64,000 nt of DNA from Bradyrhizobium sp. Ghvi (GCF_900115265.1 NZ_FOVU01000001.1:531001-595000), one strand, 5' to 3'. Numbered from the stretch's first letter, positions 32,963 through 42,869 are shown. Translations and numbers: made by a program. The notes: generated from the letters alone by a model not told the origin.

Positions 32963-35116
32963 ATGGCGATCCGTCTGGGCGTTGGCCGTGTCGTAGGCCG
33001 TCTCAAGCCTCGTTTCAAAATGCCGAGATGGGGCCTGCGCGGCAGCCTGTTCGCGGCTTTCGCCGTGATCGCCGGCATGGGCCTCGTGATCGCGGCCGGC
33101 GCCGGCTTCGTGTTCAACCATCTCGGCTCGACGATGATGGATTTGAGCGGCCGCGACATCCCGCGCCTCTCTGCCAGCCTTCAGCTCGCCTCGCAGAGCG
33201 CGACGCTCGCCGCGCAAGGACCGGGCCTGCTCGCCTCGCCCAGCGATGATGCGCTGAACGAGCGCACCAAGAATGTGAAGGAGATCCAGCAGCTCGCGAT
33301 GGGCAAGCTCGGCGAAATCATCGAGCTTGGCGCCGACCAGCAGACCGCGAACGCGCTCCGCGACACCGCCAAGAGCATCGACGAAGCCACGCAGAGCCTG
33401 GTCTCAGCCGCCCGCGAACGACTCGACACCGGAGCGCTGCACGACAAGCAGTATGAAGCATTGCGCAAGGCCCAGCAGTCCTTTGTCGGCGCCGCCGGCC
33501 CGGCGATGCTGGACGCGCAAACACGCCTCAACGCGATCCTCGGTTCGGCGGAAGTGTCGGCCGACGATGCCACCGAAGCTGCGCGCACGGTGTCGCAGAT
33601 CTCGACCGTCTCCGCCAATGGCAATCTGATGGCCGCCGACATGATGGCGGCTCTTTCGGCCAATAGCAGCGATACGCTCGAGGCGATCGAGAAGGAATTC
33701 AAGACGACCCGCGACCGCGTCAAGTCCAACCTCGATGACCTGCCGAACATTCCCTCGGTACAGGCGGTGCGCGATGCCGTGCAGAAGCTGTTCGCCTTCG
33801 GCGAGGGCAAATCCGGCGTGTTCAAGATCCGCCAGAAGGAGCTCGACTCCATCGACTACGGCCAGACCATTTTAGACGAGACCCGCAAGCTCAATGTCGG
33901 CCTCGGCATCAGCGTGCAGGCGCTCGTCGACGGCGTACAGAAGGAGACCAACGCCTCGACCTTCCGGGCACGTCAGGAGATCTCGCTTGCCACGACAGCC
34001 ATGCTGGCCCTGGGCGGGATCACCTTGATCGGCTCGGCCCTGTTCGTCTGGCTCTATGTCGGCCGCAACATCCTGCGCCGCATCCGGGAGCTTCAGCGCG
34101 CCATGCAGCTGCTCTCGGCCGGCGACCTCGACACCGAGATCGTCCGCTCGCGCCAGAACGACGAGATCGGCGCGATGAAGGAAACGCTGACGGTGTTCCG
34201 CGACAGCATGATCGAGGCCCGGGCGCTTGCGAGCGAGCAGGAGAAGGATCGCGTCGCCAAGGCCGAGCGTGCCGCGCAAATGGAAGCCAAGATTGCGGAG
34301 TTCGAGGGCACGGTGCGTGCCGCGCTCGACAATCTCGCGCAATCCGCCAATTCGATGCAGGCGACCGCGCAGAGCATGTCGACAACCGCCGACCAGTCCA
34401 ACGCGCTAGTGAACGCGGTTGCTTCTGCCGCGGAGGAGACCTCGGTCAACGTGCAGACGGTGTCGTCAGGCACCGAGCAGCTGTCGTCCTCTATCGAGGA
34501 GATCAGCAAGCAGGTGGTCACCTCGGCCGCGATCGCCAAGAAGGCGGTGGACGAGGCCGGCGCCACCGACACCACGGTGCAGAGCCTTGCCGAGAGTGCC
34601 AGCCGCATCAGCGTCGTGGTCGACCTGATCCAGACGATTGCCTCGCAAACCAACCTGCTCGCGCTCAACGCCACCATCGAGGCGGCCCGCGCAGGCGAAG
34701 CCGGCCGCGGCTTTGCGGTGGTCGCGTCCGAGGTGAAGAGCCTCGCGAGCCAGACCGCGAAGGCGACGGATGAAATCCGAACCCAGATCGCCAGCATGCA
34801 GCAGGTCACGACTTCGGCCGTCGGCGCCATCCAGGGTATCGGCCGGATCATCGGCGAGATCAACGACGTCACCACGACCATTGCAGCCGCGGTCGAGGAA
34901 CAGGGCGCAGCGACCCGCGAGATCGCCCGCAATATCCAGCATGCCGCCGGCGGCACCAGCGAGGTCTCCAGCAACATCGTCGGCGTCTCCACCGCCTCCG
35001 CCGAGGCCGGGGCCGCGGCGAGCGAGGTGCTGAGTGCCTCCGACGAACTCCGCCGCGAAGCCGACCTGCTGCGCGGGGAGATCGACGCGTTTCTCAACAA
35101 CATGCGGGCGGCCTGA
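32963..35116 (+). CDS. Methyl-accepting chemotaxis protein
   Basis: 717 residues; the ATG follows GGGGGA. Membrane segment 1 is about residues 28-50, membrane segment 2 about 341-366, giving a 290-residue periplasmic sensor that is mostly helical and rich in Ala, Thr and Asp. A HAMP domain follows ([21 protein letters not shown]). The cytoplasmic signalling tip at about 560-590 ([20 protein letters not shown], then [12 protein letters not shown]) is canonical. The protein ends without a pentapeptide for CheR/CheB tethering. The ligand is unknown and there are no chemotaxis genes nearby, so it feeds a pathway encoded elsewhere. Confidence 0.93.
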   Translation: MAIRLGVGRVVGRLKPRFKMPRWGLRGSLFAAFAVIAGMGLVIAAGAGFVFNHLGSTMMDLSGRDIPRLSASLQLASQSATLAAQGPGLLASPSDDALNERTKNVKEIQQLAMGKLGEIIELGADQQTANALRDTAKSIDEATQSLVSAARERLDTGALHDKQYEALRKAQQSFVGAAGPAMLDAQTRLNAILGSAEVSADDATEAARTVSQISTVSANGNLMAADMMAALSANSSDTLEAIEKEFKTTRDRVKSNLDDLPNIPSVQAVRDAVQKLFAFGEGKSGVFKIRQKELDSIDYGQTILDETRKLNVGLGISVQALVDGVQKETNASTFRARQEISLATTAMLALGGITLIGSALFVWLYVGRNILRRIRELQRAMQLLSAGDLDTEIVRSRQNDEIGAMKETLTVFRDSMIEARALASEQEKDRVAKAERAAQMEAKIAEFEGTVRAALDNLAQSANSMQATAQSMSTTADQSNALVNAVASAAEETSVNVQTVSSGTEQLSSSIEEISKQVVTSAAIAKKAVDEAGATDTTVQSLAESASRISVVVDLIQTIASQTNLLALNATIEAARAGEAGRGFAVVASEVKSLASQTAKATDEIRTQIASMQQVTTSAVGAIQGIGRIIGEINDVTTTIAAAVEEQGAATREIARNIQHAAGGTSEVSSNIVGVSTASAEAGAAASEVLSASDELRREADLLRGEIDAFLNNMRAA

Positions 35117-35118
35117 TT

Positions 35119-35210
35119 GTCATTCCGGGGCGCCTCGAAGAGGCGAACCCGGAATCTCGCACGATAACCTCTGGATTCCGGGTTCGCGCTGGAGCGCGCC
35201 CCGGAATGAC
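35119..35210. repeat. Long imperfect inverted repeat (dispersed palindromic element)
   Basis: GTCATTCCGGGGCGC at the left end pairs with GCGCCCCGGAATGAC at the right end, and inner arms AACCCGGAATC / GATTCCGGGTT pair as well, giving a nested hairpin of about 90 bases. It begins three bases after the chemoreceptor stop. This is a common intergenic element in Bradyrhizobium-type genomes and may act as a transcript terminator. Confidence 0.8.
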
Positions 35211-35328
35211 GGACTCTTTGGTGAGCTCCATCCGGGCTACGGAATACGGCCGGAATGACCGCTATGCGGCGACCGGCAGGCGTTCTTTTCGGCTGGCGCC
35301 CCGCCCGCGCTGGGTTTAAGCCGGTAGC

Positions 35329-36390
35329 ATGAACGCGAAATCGGACACCGTGCAGTCCTCCGCCGAGGCGCTGCGATATCCCTGGGACCAGCATCCCGGC
35401 CACGACGAGATCGTCGAGGTGCGTCCCGGCGTGTTGTGGGCGCGGCTGAAGCTGCCGTTCCGCCTCAACCACGTGAACATTTATCTGCTCGCCGACGGCG
35501 ACGGCTATGCGATGGTCGATGCCGGCTTCGGCAACGAGGAGACGATCGAGGCCTGGACCAAGCTGTTCGAAGGGCCGCTGAAGGGCGTCAACATCACGCG
35601 CCTGATCGTCACGCATTCGCATCCCGACCATGTCGGTCTGGCGGGCTGGATCGTCGAGCGGTTCAACTGTCCGCTGGTGATGTCGCAGGTCGAATATCTG
35701 CAATCGGTCTATCACCAGAACCGCGGCACCGAGGAGCGGCGCGAGGCGCAGCGGCTGTTCTTCCGCCGCCACGGCATGGACGAGTCGCTCACCGAAAAGC
35801 TGCTCGGTCGCGGTCAGGATTATCTCAAGCGCGTCTCGGTGCTGCCACCGTCCTACCGCCGCATCTCACATGGCGACGAGGTCGTGATCGGCGCGCGCCG
35901 CTTCAAGGTGATCACCGGCGGCGGCCACGCGCTCGACCAGGTGATGCTGTATTGCGCCGACGACAAGCTGTTCCTCTCCGCCGATCAGGTGCTGAGCAAG
36001 ATCTCGCCGAACGTCAGCGTGTGGGCGGTCGAGCCCGACCAGAACTCGCTCGGCGAATATCTGGCCTCGCTTGCGAGCCTCACCACCACCCTGCCCTATG
36101 ACCTGCTGGTGCTGCCCGGCCATGGCGTGCCGTTCTATGGCCTGAAGACCCGCATCAAGCAGCTCGCTGATCACCATGAGGAGCGCTGCCGCCTGATTGC
36201 GGAAGCCTGCCGCGAGGTGCCGCAAACCTCGCGCGCTTTGGTGCCCGTCGTCTTCAACAAGCACGTGCTGGACGAGCACCAGATGGGCTTTGCCGCCGGC
36301 GAGCTCGTCGCCCATGTCAACTACATGATCGTCGAGGGTCGGCTGACGGCCGAGACCAAGGACGGCGTGCTGCAGTTCAGGACGACGTGA
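35329..36390 (+). CDS. MBL-fold metallo-hydrolase
   Basis: 353 residues, cytosolic. Metal-binding motif THSHPDHVG at residues 94-102, the second histidine region GGGHALDQVMLYC with the bridging aspartate in LFLSADQVL, and the last ligand in LVLPGHGVPFYG. The C-terminal helical segment (HHEERCRLIAEACREV) matches the beta-lactamase-related C-terminal domain found with such hydrolases. Likely acts on a thioester or lactone; substrate unknown. The downstream gene is on the opposite strand, with 10 bases between stops. Confidence 0.9.
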   Translation: MNAKSDTVQSSAEALRYPWDQHPGHDEIVEVRPGVLWARLKLPFRLNHVNIYLLADGDGYAMVDAGFGNEETIEAWTKLFEGPLKGVNITRLIVTHSHPDHVGLAGWIVERFNCPLVMSQVEYLQSVYHQNRGTEERREAQRLFFRRHGMDESLTEKLLGRGQDYLKRVSVLPPSYRRISHGDEVVIGARRFKVITGGGHALDQVMLYCADDKLFLSADQVLSKISPNVSVWAVEPDQNSLGEYLASLASLTTTLPYDLLVLPGHGVPFYGLKTRIKQLADHHEERCRLIAEACREVPQTSRALVPVVFNKHVLDEHQMGFAAGELVAHVNYMIVEGRLTAETKDGVLQFRTT

Positions 36391-36400
36391 AGCGGTCGCT

Positions 36401-36832
36401 TCAATTCATGTTCGCGATCGCGTGCAGCGCCGCGATATAGCCGAACGGGCCCAGCCCGCAGATCACGCCGGTCGCCACGGACGAGATCTTGGAGTGGCGA
36501 TGATATTCGTCGCGGGCGTGGATGTTGGAGATGTGGACTTCCAGCACCGGGCCTTCGAATGTTTTGATCGCGTCCATGATCGAGACAGAGGTAAAGGACA
36601 GGCCGGCCGGATTGATGACGATCGCGTCGGCATCCTGCCGCGCCGACTGGATCAAATCCACCAGTACGCCCTCATGGTTGGACTGGTGAAAGGCGAGCTT
36701 GAGCCCGAGTTTTGCGGCGGCCTCCTCGCAGCCCGCATTGACCTGGTCGAGCGTCGTGGTGCCGTAGATGTGCGGCTCGCGGATGCCGAGCATGTTGAGG
36801 TTGGGGCCGTTGAGGATCATCACGCGCTTCAT
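36401..36832 (-). CDS. aroQ: Type II 3-dehydroquinate dehydratase paralogue with altered active site
   Basis: 143 residues from the ATG at 36832. The family scaffold is clear: LNGPNLNMLGIREPHIYG, EVHISNIHARDEYHRHS, ATGVICGLGPFGY. The type II enzyme dehydrates 3-dehydroquinate to 3-dehydroshikimate in the shikimate pathway or in quinate breakdown. Aligned by eye with the Mycobacterium enzyme, Arg18, Tyr23, Asn74, Asp87, His100 and Ser102 are kept. The substrate-binding His81 is Phe80 here, and Arg112 is His111. It starts 21 bases after the stop of a TRAP-permease remnant, so it was probably the last gene of a transport operon. A second, canonical aroQ is expected elsewhere. Confidence 0.85.
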   Translation of the reverse strand: MKRVMILNGPNLNMLGIREPHIYGTTTLDQVNAGCEEAAAKLGLKLAFHQSNHEGVLVDLIQSARQDADAIVINPAGLSFTSVSIMDAIKTFEGPVLEVHISNIHARDEYHRHSKISSVATGVICGLGPFGYIAALHAIANMN

Positions 36833-36852
36833 GATCGGGTCTTTCCAGAGGG

Positions 36853-37080
36853 TTAGCCGCCGAACCATTTTGCAGGTCCGACGACGAGAACGGGGAACAG
36901 CGTCAGCAAAGCTAGCACGACCAGCTGCGCGATCATCAACGGCCAGACGCCGCGGGATCAGATCGTCCATCGACACCCGGGAGACGCCGCAGACAACGTT
37001 GAGCACGACGCCGACCAGCGGCGTGATCAGGCCGATCGCGTTGTTGATGATGAAGAGCACGCCGAAATAGACCGGGTAGG
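36853..37080 (-). pseudogene. TRAP transporter large permease (DctM) remnant, frameshifted
   Basis: Only the C-terminal 75 or so residues of a DctM-type permease remain. One frame reads PVYFGVLFIINNAIGL, TPLVGVVLNVVCGV and SRVSMDDLIPRR. It then shifts by one base, and the neighbouring frame continues WPLMIAQLVVLALLTLFPVL, VVGPAKWFGG and stop at 36853. Both pieces match the end of DctM in the right order. Upstream of about 37080 no further homology was seen. The gene is therefore truncated and frameshifted. TRAP permeases import organic acids with a periplasmic binding protein and a small permease, neither of which is present. Confidence 0.75.
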
Positions 37081-37145
37081 AAGGCCAAGGCCGGCTGGGC
37101 GCGCACGGGCGCGTATGCTGCATAGCAGCATAGTCTCTCGCGCGA

Positions 37146-37163
37146 ACTTGATCGGGATCAAGT
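37146..37163 (+). promoter_or_regulatory. FNR/FixK2-type box ACTTGATCGGGATCAAGT upstream of hemA
   Basis: A perfect 7-base dyad containing TTGAT-N4-ATCAA. With activation at -40.5 the transcript would start near 37195, about 100 bases before the hemA ATG. Oxygen-dependent control of hemA through such a box is known in Bradyrhizobium japonicum. Confidence 0.75.
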
Positions 37164-37296
37164 TTGAAATCGCACGATAGGGCATTTTGCCCAAATGCCC
37201 CTCACGGCCGAATGTGGGATAGCGCATAGACATTGGAGCTGGAAAAGCTCTAAGGAGATGCAGCCCTTTTGGTCAGTTCCGTCTCAGGTTTCGCCG

Positions 37297-38526
37297 ATGG
37301 ATTACGCCCAGTTCTTCAATTCCGCCCTCGATCGCCTCCATTCTGAACGGCGCTACCGCGTGTTCGCCGACCTGGAACGCACGGCCGGCCGGTTCCCGCA
37401 CGCGGTCTGGCACTCGCCCAAGGGCAAGCGCGACGTCGTGATCTGGTGCTCCAACGATTACCTCGGCATGGGCCAGCACCCCAAGGTGATCGGCGCCATG
37501 GTCGAAACCGCAACGCGCGTCGGCACCGGCGCGGGCGGCACCCGCAACATCGCAGGGACGCATCACCCGCTGGTGCAGCTCGAAGCCGAGCTCGCCGACC
37601 TCCACGGCAAGGAAGCGGCGCTGCTGTTCACCTCGGGCTATGTCTCGAACCAGACCGGCATTGCGACCATCGCAAAACTCATTCCGAACTGCCTGATCCT
37701 GTCGGACGAGCTCAACCACAATTCGATGATCGAGGGCATCCGCCAGTCCGGCTGCGAGCGGCAAGTGTTCCGCCACAACGATCTTGCGCATCTCGAAGAG
37801 CTGCTGAAGACCGCAGGCCCGCACCGGCCGAAGCTGATCGCCTGCGAGAGCCTCTATTCCATGGACGGCGACATCGCCCCGCTCGCCAAGATCTGCGATC
37901 TCGCCGAGAAGTACGGCGCGATGACCTATGTCGACGAGGTTCATGCCGTCGGCATGTACGGCCCGCGCGGCGGCGGCATTGCCGAGCGTGACGGCGTCAT
38001 GCATCGCATCGACATTCTCGAGGGCACGCTGGCGAAGGCGTTCGGTTGCCTGGGCGGCTACATCGCCGCCAACGGCCAGATCATCGACGCGGTGCGCTCC
38101 TATGCGCCGGGCTTCATCTTCACCACCGCGCTGCCGCCGGCGATCTGCTCGGCCGCCACCGCCGCGATCAAGCATCTGAAGAGCTCGAGCTGGGAACGCG
38201 AGCGCCACCAGGATCGCGCCGCCCGCGTCAAGGCGATCCTCAACGCCGCCGGCCTGCCTGTGATGTCGAGCGACACCCACATCGTCCCGCTGTTCGTCGG
38301 CGATCCCGAGAAGTGCAAGCAGGCCTCTGACATGCTGCTCGAGGAGCACGGCATCTACATCCAGCCGATCAACTACCCGACCGTGCCCAAAGGCACTGAG
38401 CGGCTGCGCATCACGCCCTCGCCCTATCACGACGACGGCCTGATCGATCAGCTCGCCGAAGCCCTGCTCCAGGTGTGGGACCGTTTGGGTCTGCCGCTCC
38501 GCCAGAAGTCGCTCGCGGCGGAGTAG
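37297..38526 (+). CDS. hemA: 5-aminolevulinate synthase
   Basis: 409 residues, the usual length in Bradyrhizobium. It condenses glycine with succinyl-CoA to 5-aminolevulinate, the first step of haem synthesis by the C4 route, using PLP. The ATG at 37297 begins [17 protein letters not shown]; longer in-frame starts upstream lie in non-conserved sequence. Visible family features: [40 protein letters not shown], and the PLP lysine in [12 protein letters not shown]. An FNR/FixK-type box is about 135 bases upstream, fitting induction under low oxygen. Confidence 0.97.
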   Translation: MDYAQFFNSALDRLHSERRYRVFADLERTAGRFPHAVWHSPKGKRDVVIWCSNDYLGMGQHPKVIGAMVETATRVGTGAGGTRNIAGTHHPLVQLEAELADLHGKEAALLFTSGYVSNQTGIATIAKLIPNCLILSDELNHNSMIEGIRQSGCERQVFRHNDLAHLEELLKTAGPHRPKLIACESLYSMDGDIAPLAKICDLAEKYGAMTYVDEVHAVGMYGPRGGGIAERDGVMHRIDILEGTLAKAFGCLGGYIAANGQIIDAVRSYAPGFIFTTALPPAICSAATAAIKHLKSSSWERERHQDRAARVKAILNAAGLPVMSSDTHIVPLFVGDPEKCKQASDMLLEEHGIYIQPINYPTVPKGTERLRITPSPYHDDGLIDQLAEALLQVWDRLGLPLRQKSLAAE

Positions 38527-38709
38527 GCGTCTTCTTACCCTCCCCTGGAGGGCGACGGTAGGCGCCGTTGCGCTCGTTTGCACCTTAACGACAACCCCGG
38601 TTCCCCCTCCCGCCTGCCATTTCGCTGTCGCCTCCACGCGGCCAACGCGCTAGATTTGCAGCGAAAATGAGAGCGGGCGCCTTTGCGCCCGGGGAGAAGC
38701 ACGCTCGCC

Positions 38710-41700
38710 ATGCTGCACGACTGGGGCGTGATCGCCGCCGCCTTCGGCTATATCGGCTTCCTGTTCCTGGTGGCGAGCCATGGCGACCGCCGCTCGCCGG
38801 CCGGCCCCGGCCGCGCGTCCGGGCTGATCTATCCGCTGTCGCTGGCGATCTACTGCACCTCCTGGACCTTCTTCGGCTCGGTGGGCTTTGCCACGCGCAC
38901 CTCCACCGACTTCCTTGCGATCTATGTCGGCCCGATCCTGATGATCGGGCTTGGCGCCGGCGTGCTCCGCCGCGTGATCCAGCTTGCCAAAGCGCACAAC
39001 ATCACCTCGATCGCCGACTTCATCGGTGCGCGCTACGGCAAGAGCCAGGCGGTGGCGGCAACGGTGGCGCTGATCGCGATCATCGGATCGGTGCCCTACA
39101 TCGCGCTCCAGCTCAAGGCGGTGGCGTCCTCGCTGGAAGTCATTCTGAGCGAGGACCAGGCGTTCTCGCACATTCCGATCCTCGGCGACATTGCGCTGAT
39201 GGTCACCTTGGCGATGGCCGCCTTCGCGGTGCTGTTCGGCACGCGGCAGACCGACGCCACCGAGCATCAGCATGGGCTGATGCTGGCGGTTGCGACCGAG
39301 TCCATCATCAAGCTGGCTGCCTTCCTCACCGCCGGCATCTTCGTCACCTTCTGGATGTTCTCCCCGCACGAACTGATCGATCGCGCGATGAAGACGCCGG
39401 AGGCGGTGCGCGCCATCGATTATTCGCCGTCGATCGGCAATTTCCTGACCATGACGCTGCTGTCATTGTGCGCGATCATGCTGCTGCCGCGGCAGTTTCA
39501 CGTCAGCGTGGTGGAGAATTCTTCGGACGCGGAAGTCAGCCGCGCGCGCTGGCTGTTCCCGCTCTATCTCGTCGCGATCAACCTGTTCGTGATCCCGATC
39601 GCGCTCGCCGGCCTCATCACTTTCCCGTTCGGCGCTGTCAATCCCGACATGTACGTGCTGGCGCTGCCGATGGAGGGGGGCGCGGGACTTCTCAGCGTCG
39701 CCGTCTTCGTGGGGGGCCTATCGGCAGCAACGGCGATGGTGATCGTCGAATGCGTCGCGCTCTCCATCATGGTCTCGAATGACCTCGTGGTGCCGCTGGT
39801 GCTGCAACGACGACCCGAGGGGCGCGCAGGCACCAACGACTTCGGCGACTTCCTGTTGCGCTCGCGGCGCCTCGCCATCTTCGCCATCATGGTGATGGCC
39901 TATTTCTACTATCGCGCGCTCGGCAATGCCCAGCTGGCAGCGATCGGCCTGCTCTCCTTTGCAGCCATCGCGCAGCTCGCGCCCGCTTTCTTCGGCGGCC
40001 TGCTGTGGCGGCGGGCGACCGCGCGCGGCGCCATCGGCGGCATGCTGGTCGGCTTCGCGGTGTGGCTCTACACGTTGTTCATACCGAGCTTCATGGATTC
40101 CTCGACGGCCGGAATTCTGCTGCTCCAGCACGGGCCATTCGGGATCGAGGCGCTGCGGCCGCAGGCGCTGTTCGGCGCCGATCTGTCGCCGCTGATGCAT
40201 GGCGTGGTCTGGTCGCTCTCGCTCAACATTCTCACCTATGTGCTGCTGTCGCTGGCCCGGCAGCCCTCGTCCATCGAGCTTGTGCAGGCCGACCTGTTCG
40301 TGCCCAACACGCTGGCGCCGATCTCGCCGAGCTTGCGTCGCTGGCGCACCACGATCACGGTGCAGGACATCCAGGCCACGGTTGCGCAGTATCTCGGCCC
40401 GGATCGTGCGCGGCAATCGTTCGAGGCGTTCTCGGCCCACCGCAATATGCGGCTGGAGCCCGGAGCACCCGCCGATTTCGAGCTGCTGCAGCACGCCGAG
40501 CACCTGATCGCATCCTCGATCGGGGCTGCGTCCTCACGCCTCGTGATGTCACTGCTGCTGCGCAAGCGCACCGTATCCGCGAAGGCCGCGCTGAAGCTGC
40601 TCGACGATTCCCATGCAGCGCTCCACTTCAACCGCGAGATCCTCCAGACCGCGCTGAACCATGTTCGGCAGGGCATCGCGGTGTTCGACGCAGACCTGCA
40701 ACTGATCTGCTCCAACAGGCAGTTCGGCGATCTGCTCAACGTGCCCCCGCACTTCATCCAGTTTGGCACGCCGCTCCGCGAGATCCTGGAATTCATGGGC
40801 GTGAGCGATCCCGCCGATCAGACCGATCGCGAGGCGATGATCGAGCAGCGGCTCGTGGCCTATACCACCGACAGCGAGCCTTATCTCGAACGCCTTCCCG
40901 AACGCCGCATGGTGATCGAAGTGCTCACCAACCGCATGCCCGGCGGCGGCTTCGTCATCACCTTCACCGACGTCACGCCGACTTTCGAAGCCGCGGAAGC
41001 GCTGGAGCGCGCCAACGCCACGCTGGAGAAGCGCGTGCGCGACCGCACCGAGGAACTGACCCGGCTGAACTCCGAGCTGGCGCTGGCCAAGAGCACCGCG
41101 GAGGACGCCAGCATCTCCAAGACCCGCTTCCTCGCGGCTGCCAGCCACGACATCCTCCAGCCGCTGAACGCGGCGCGGCTCTACGTCACGAGCCTGGTCG
41201 AGCGCCAGCACAATGGCGAGGAGACGCGGCTGGTCGAGAATATCGACGAGTCGCTGCAGGCCATCGAGGAGATCCTCGGCGCGCTCCTCGACATCTCCAG
41301 GCTCGATGCCGGCGCGATGACGACCTCGATCTCGAGCTTCAAGATGGCCGATCTGATGCGCTCGCTGGAGATCGAGTTCGCACCGATCGCGCGCGCCAAG
41401 GGCCTCGATCTCACCTTCGTGCCCTGCTCCCTGCCGGTCGCGTCGGATCGGCTGCTGCTGCGGCGGCTGTTGCAGAACCTGATTTCGAACGCGATCAAAT
41501 ACACCCCGCGCGGGCGCGTGCTGGTCGGCTGCCGCCGCCGCGGCGCCTCGCTCAATATCTGCGTCTATGACACCGGCGTCGGGATTCCCGCGGTCAAACG
41601 CAGCGAGATCTTCAAGGAATTCCACCGCCTCGAGCAGGGCGCGCGGATCGCGCGCGGGCTGGGATTGGGACTCTCGATCGTGGAGCGACTGGCGCGCGTG

Positions 41701-42219
41701 CTCGGCCACGACATCACCATCGACGCCAATGCCAGCGGCGGCTCGCTGTTCTCAGTGACCGTCCCGACGGCGAAGGCCGTGACGCTGACCGCCGCGGTGA
41801 CCATCGCAACACCGCTGGCACGCACCTCGATCTCCGGCGCGCTGATCGTCTGCATCGAGAACGACGCCGCGATCCTCGACGGCATGCGGACGCTGCTCAA
41901 GGCCTGGGACGCCGAGGTGATCGCGGTTGCCGATCCCGAAGGCGCAATTACCGCCATCGAAGCCGCCGGCCGGCGCGTCACCGGGCTGCTGGTCGACTAT
42001 CACCTCGACCGCGGCAACGGCATCGCCGCCATCCGCGACATCCGCCGCCGCTTCGGCGACGCCATTCCCGCCATCCTGATCACTGCCGATCGCAGCCCCG
42101 CGGTGCAAATGGCGGCGCGCGACGAAAAGATCGCGGTGCTGAACAAGCCGGTGAAGCCGGCCTCGCTGCGCGCCCTGCTGGGGCAGTGGCGGACCCAGCA
42201 GATGGTGGCAGCGGAATAA
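38710..42219 (+). CDS. Solute-symporter-fused hybrid histidine kinase/response regulator (CrbS/NahK-like)
   Basis: 1169 residues from the ATG at 38710. Residues 1 to about 560 are a sodium/solute symporter (SSS) type membrane domain with about 13 helices (YCTSWTFFGSVGFATRTS near residue 55). About 640-765 is a PAS domain followed by a coiled coil. The HisKA phospho-acceptor is in FLAAASHDILQPLNAARL near residue 811. An HATPase domain follows (NLISNAIKYTPRGR; GLGLGLSIVERLARV). The C-terminal receiver domain has Asp in TGLLVDYHLDRGNG near 1096. This is the layout of CrbS and NahK sensors. A LuxR-type regulator resembling CrbR is encoded at 47478-48149. A hairpin (CGGGCGC/GCGCCCG) sits just upstream of the ribosome binding site. 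Confidence 0.9.
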   Translation: MLHDWGVIAAAFGYIGFLFLVASHGDRRSPAGPGRASGLIYPLSLAIYCTSWTFFGSVGFATRTSTDFLAIYVGPILMIGLGAGVLRRVIQLAKAHNITSIADFIGARYGKSQAVAATVALIAIIGSVPYIALQLKAVASSLEVILSEDQAFSHIPILGDIALMVTLAMAAFAVLFGTRQTDATEHQHGLMLAVATESIIKLAAFLTAGIFVTFWMFSPHELIDRAMKTPEAVRAIDYSPSIGNFLTMTLLSLCAIMLLPRQFHVSVVENSSDAEVSRARWLFPLYLVAINLFVIPIALAGLITFPFGAVNPDMYVLALPMEGGAGLLSVAVFVGGLSAATAMVIVECVALSIMVSNDLVVPLVLQRRPEGRAGTNDFGDFLLRSRRLAIFAIMVMAYFYYRALGNAQLAAIGLLSFAAIAQLAPAFFGGLLWRRATARGAIGGMLVGFAVWLYTLFIPSFMDSSTAGILLLQHGPFGIEALRPQALFGADLSPLMHGVVWSLSLNILTYVLLSLARQPSSIELVQADLFVPNTLAPISPSLRRWRTTITVQDIQATVAQYLGPDRARQSFEAFSAHRNMRLEPGAPADFELLQHAEHLIASSIGAASSRLVMSLLLRKRTVSAKAALKLLDDSHAALHFNREILQTALNHVRQGIAVFDADLQLICSNRQFGDLLNVPPHFIQFGTPLREILEFMGVSDPADQTDREAMIEQRLVAYTTDSEPYLERLPERRMVIEVLTNRMPGGGFVITFTDVTPTFEAAEALERANATLEKRVRDRTEELTRLNSELALAKSTAEDASISKTRFLAAASHDILQPLNAARLYVTSLVERQHNGEETRLVENIDESLQAIEEILGALLDISRLDAGAMTTSISSFKMADLMRSLEIEFAPIARAKGLDLTFVPCSLPVASDRLLLRRLLQNLISNAIKYTPRGRVLVGCRRRGASLNICVYDTGVGIPAVKRSEIFKEFHRLEQGARIARGLGLGLSIVERLARVLGHDITIDANASGGSLFSVTVPTAKAVTLTAAVTIATPLARTSISGALIVCIENDAAILDGMRTLLKAWDAEVIAVADPEGAITAIEAAGRRVTGLLVDYHLDRGNGIAAIRDIRRRFGDAIPAILITADRSPAVQMAARDEKIAVLNKPVKPASLRALLGQWRTQQMVAAE

Positions 42220-42245
42220 AGTAGCTGCGGACCGATCCTCCCATC

Positions 42246-42800
42246 TCAAGGCGCAAGCCGGGTGAACACGTAGTCATGTCCCCTGGCGCGGGCTTCATGG
42301 CAGGCAAAGCAGGTGCGGTGCTGCGCCTCATCCACCGGCTTGCCGTTGATGAAGCGCCCAAAGCCCCAGCCGCCGGTCGCGGCGTATTTCCTGGAATCCT
42401 TGACCATGACCTGGACCGTGGTGGCAGCACCGGGAATGGTCGCTGAGGCGAAGTCGGGAGACTGCACGCGCTTCCAGGCGCGCTTCACCAGAATGGTGCC
42501 ATCGGGGAATGGCAGCTTGCCGTCCTGATAGGCATCGATTGCAACCTGGTTGCCGACGACCGCGCGCAGCTCATCCAGGGGCGCGGCCTCCTCGGCCGGC
42601 GCGATCAGCTCCCACTGCTTGTAGTTCACAGGGACCGTGACGCCGAAGATCGGCGAGGCGTCCGCCGTCACAGGATCTCCAGCGAGCGCGATCGAGACCA
42701 GATACGGCACGCATGTCAGGAGGGCGACGACAAGCAGGAACGCCACCGCGATGATCGTGGTGGGGAACGATTTTTTCGGTTCGGATTCGGGAGACGTCAT
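42246..42800 (-). CDS. Cytochrome P460 domain protein
   Basis: 184 residues. Membrane anchor or signal at about 12-40. The central part matches the P460 family (GDPVTADASPIFGVTVPVNY, WKRVQSP). One c-type haem site, Cys164-x-x-Cys167-His168 (CFACHEA), lies near the C-terminus, and a lysine-containing segment precedes it (KDSRKYAATGGWGFGRF). P460 haems are crosslinked to lysine or tyrosine and oxidise hydroxylamine or detoxify NO-derived compounds in other bacteria. Third gene of an ohr-hydrolase-P460 minus-strand operon. Confidence 0.85.
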   Translation of the reverse strand: MTSPESEPKKSFPTTIIAVAFLLVVALLTCVPYLVSIALAGDPVTADASPIFGVTVPVNYKQWELIAPAEEAAPLDELRAVVGNQVAIDAYQDGKLPFPDGTILVKRAWKRVQSPDFASATIPGAATTVQVMVKDSRKYAATGGWGFGRFINGKPVDEAQHRTCFACHEARARGHDYVFTRLAP

Positions 42801-42869
42801 GAGGATTCTTCTAGCTGGGATCGCGGGGTGCCTCGGCCCGGCGCGCGCCGGACCGAGGTGAACGAGCGC

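Noticed and set aside
37195..37296. N-terminal extension of HemA
   Set aside because: The extra residues are not conserved in HemA, would start within the predicted transcript start region, and the 409-residue form matches the known Bradyrhizobium protein length.
37273..38637. 454-codon open frame antisense to hemA
   Set aside because: hemA is unmistakable on the other strand; the antisense product is not family-like.
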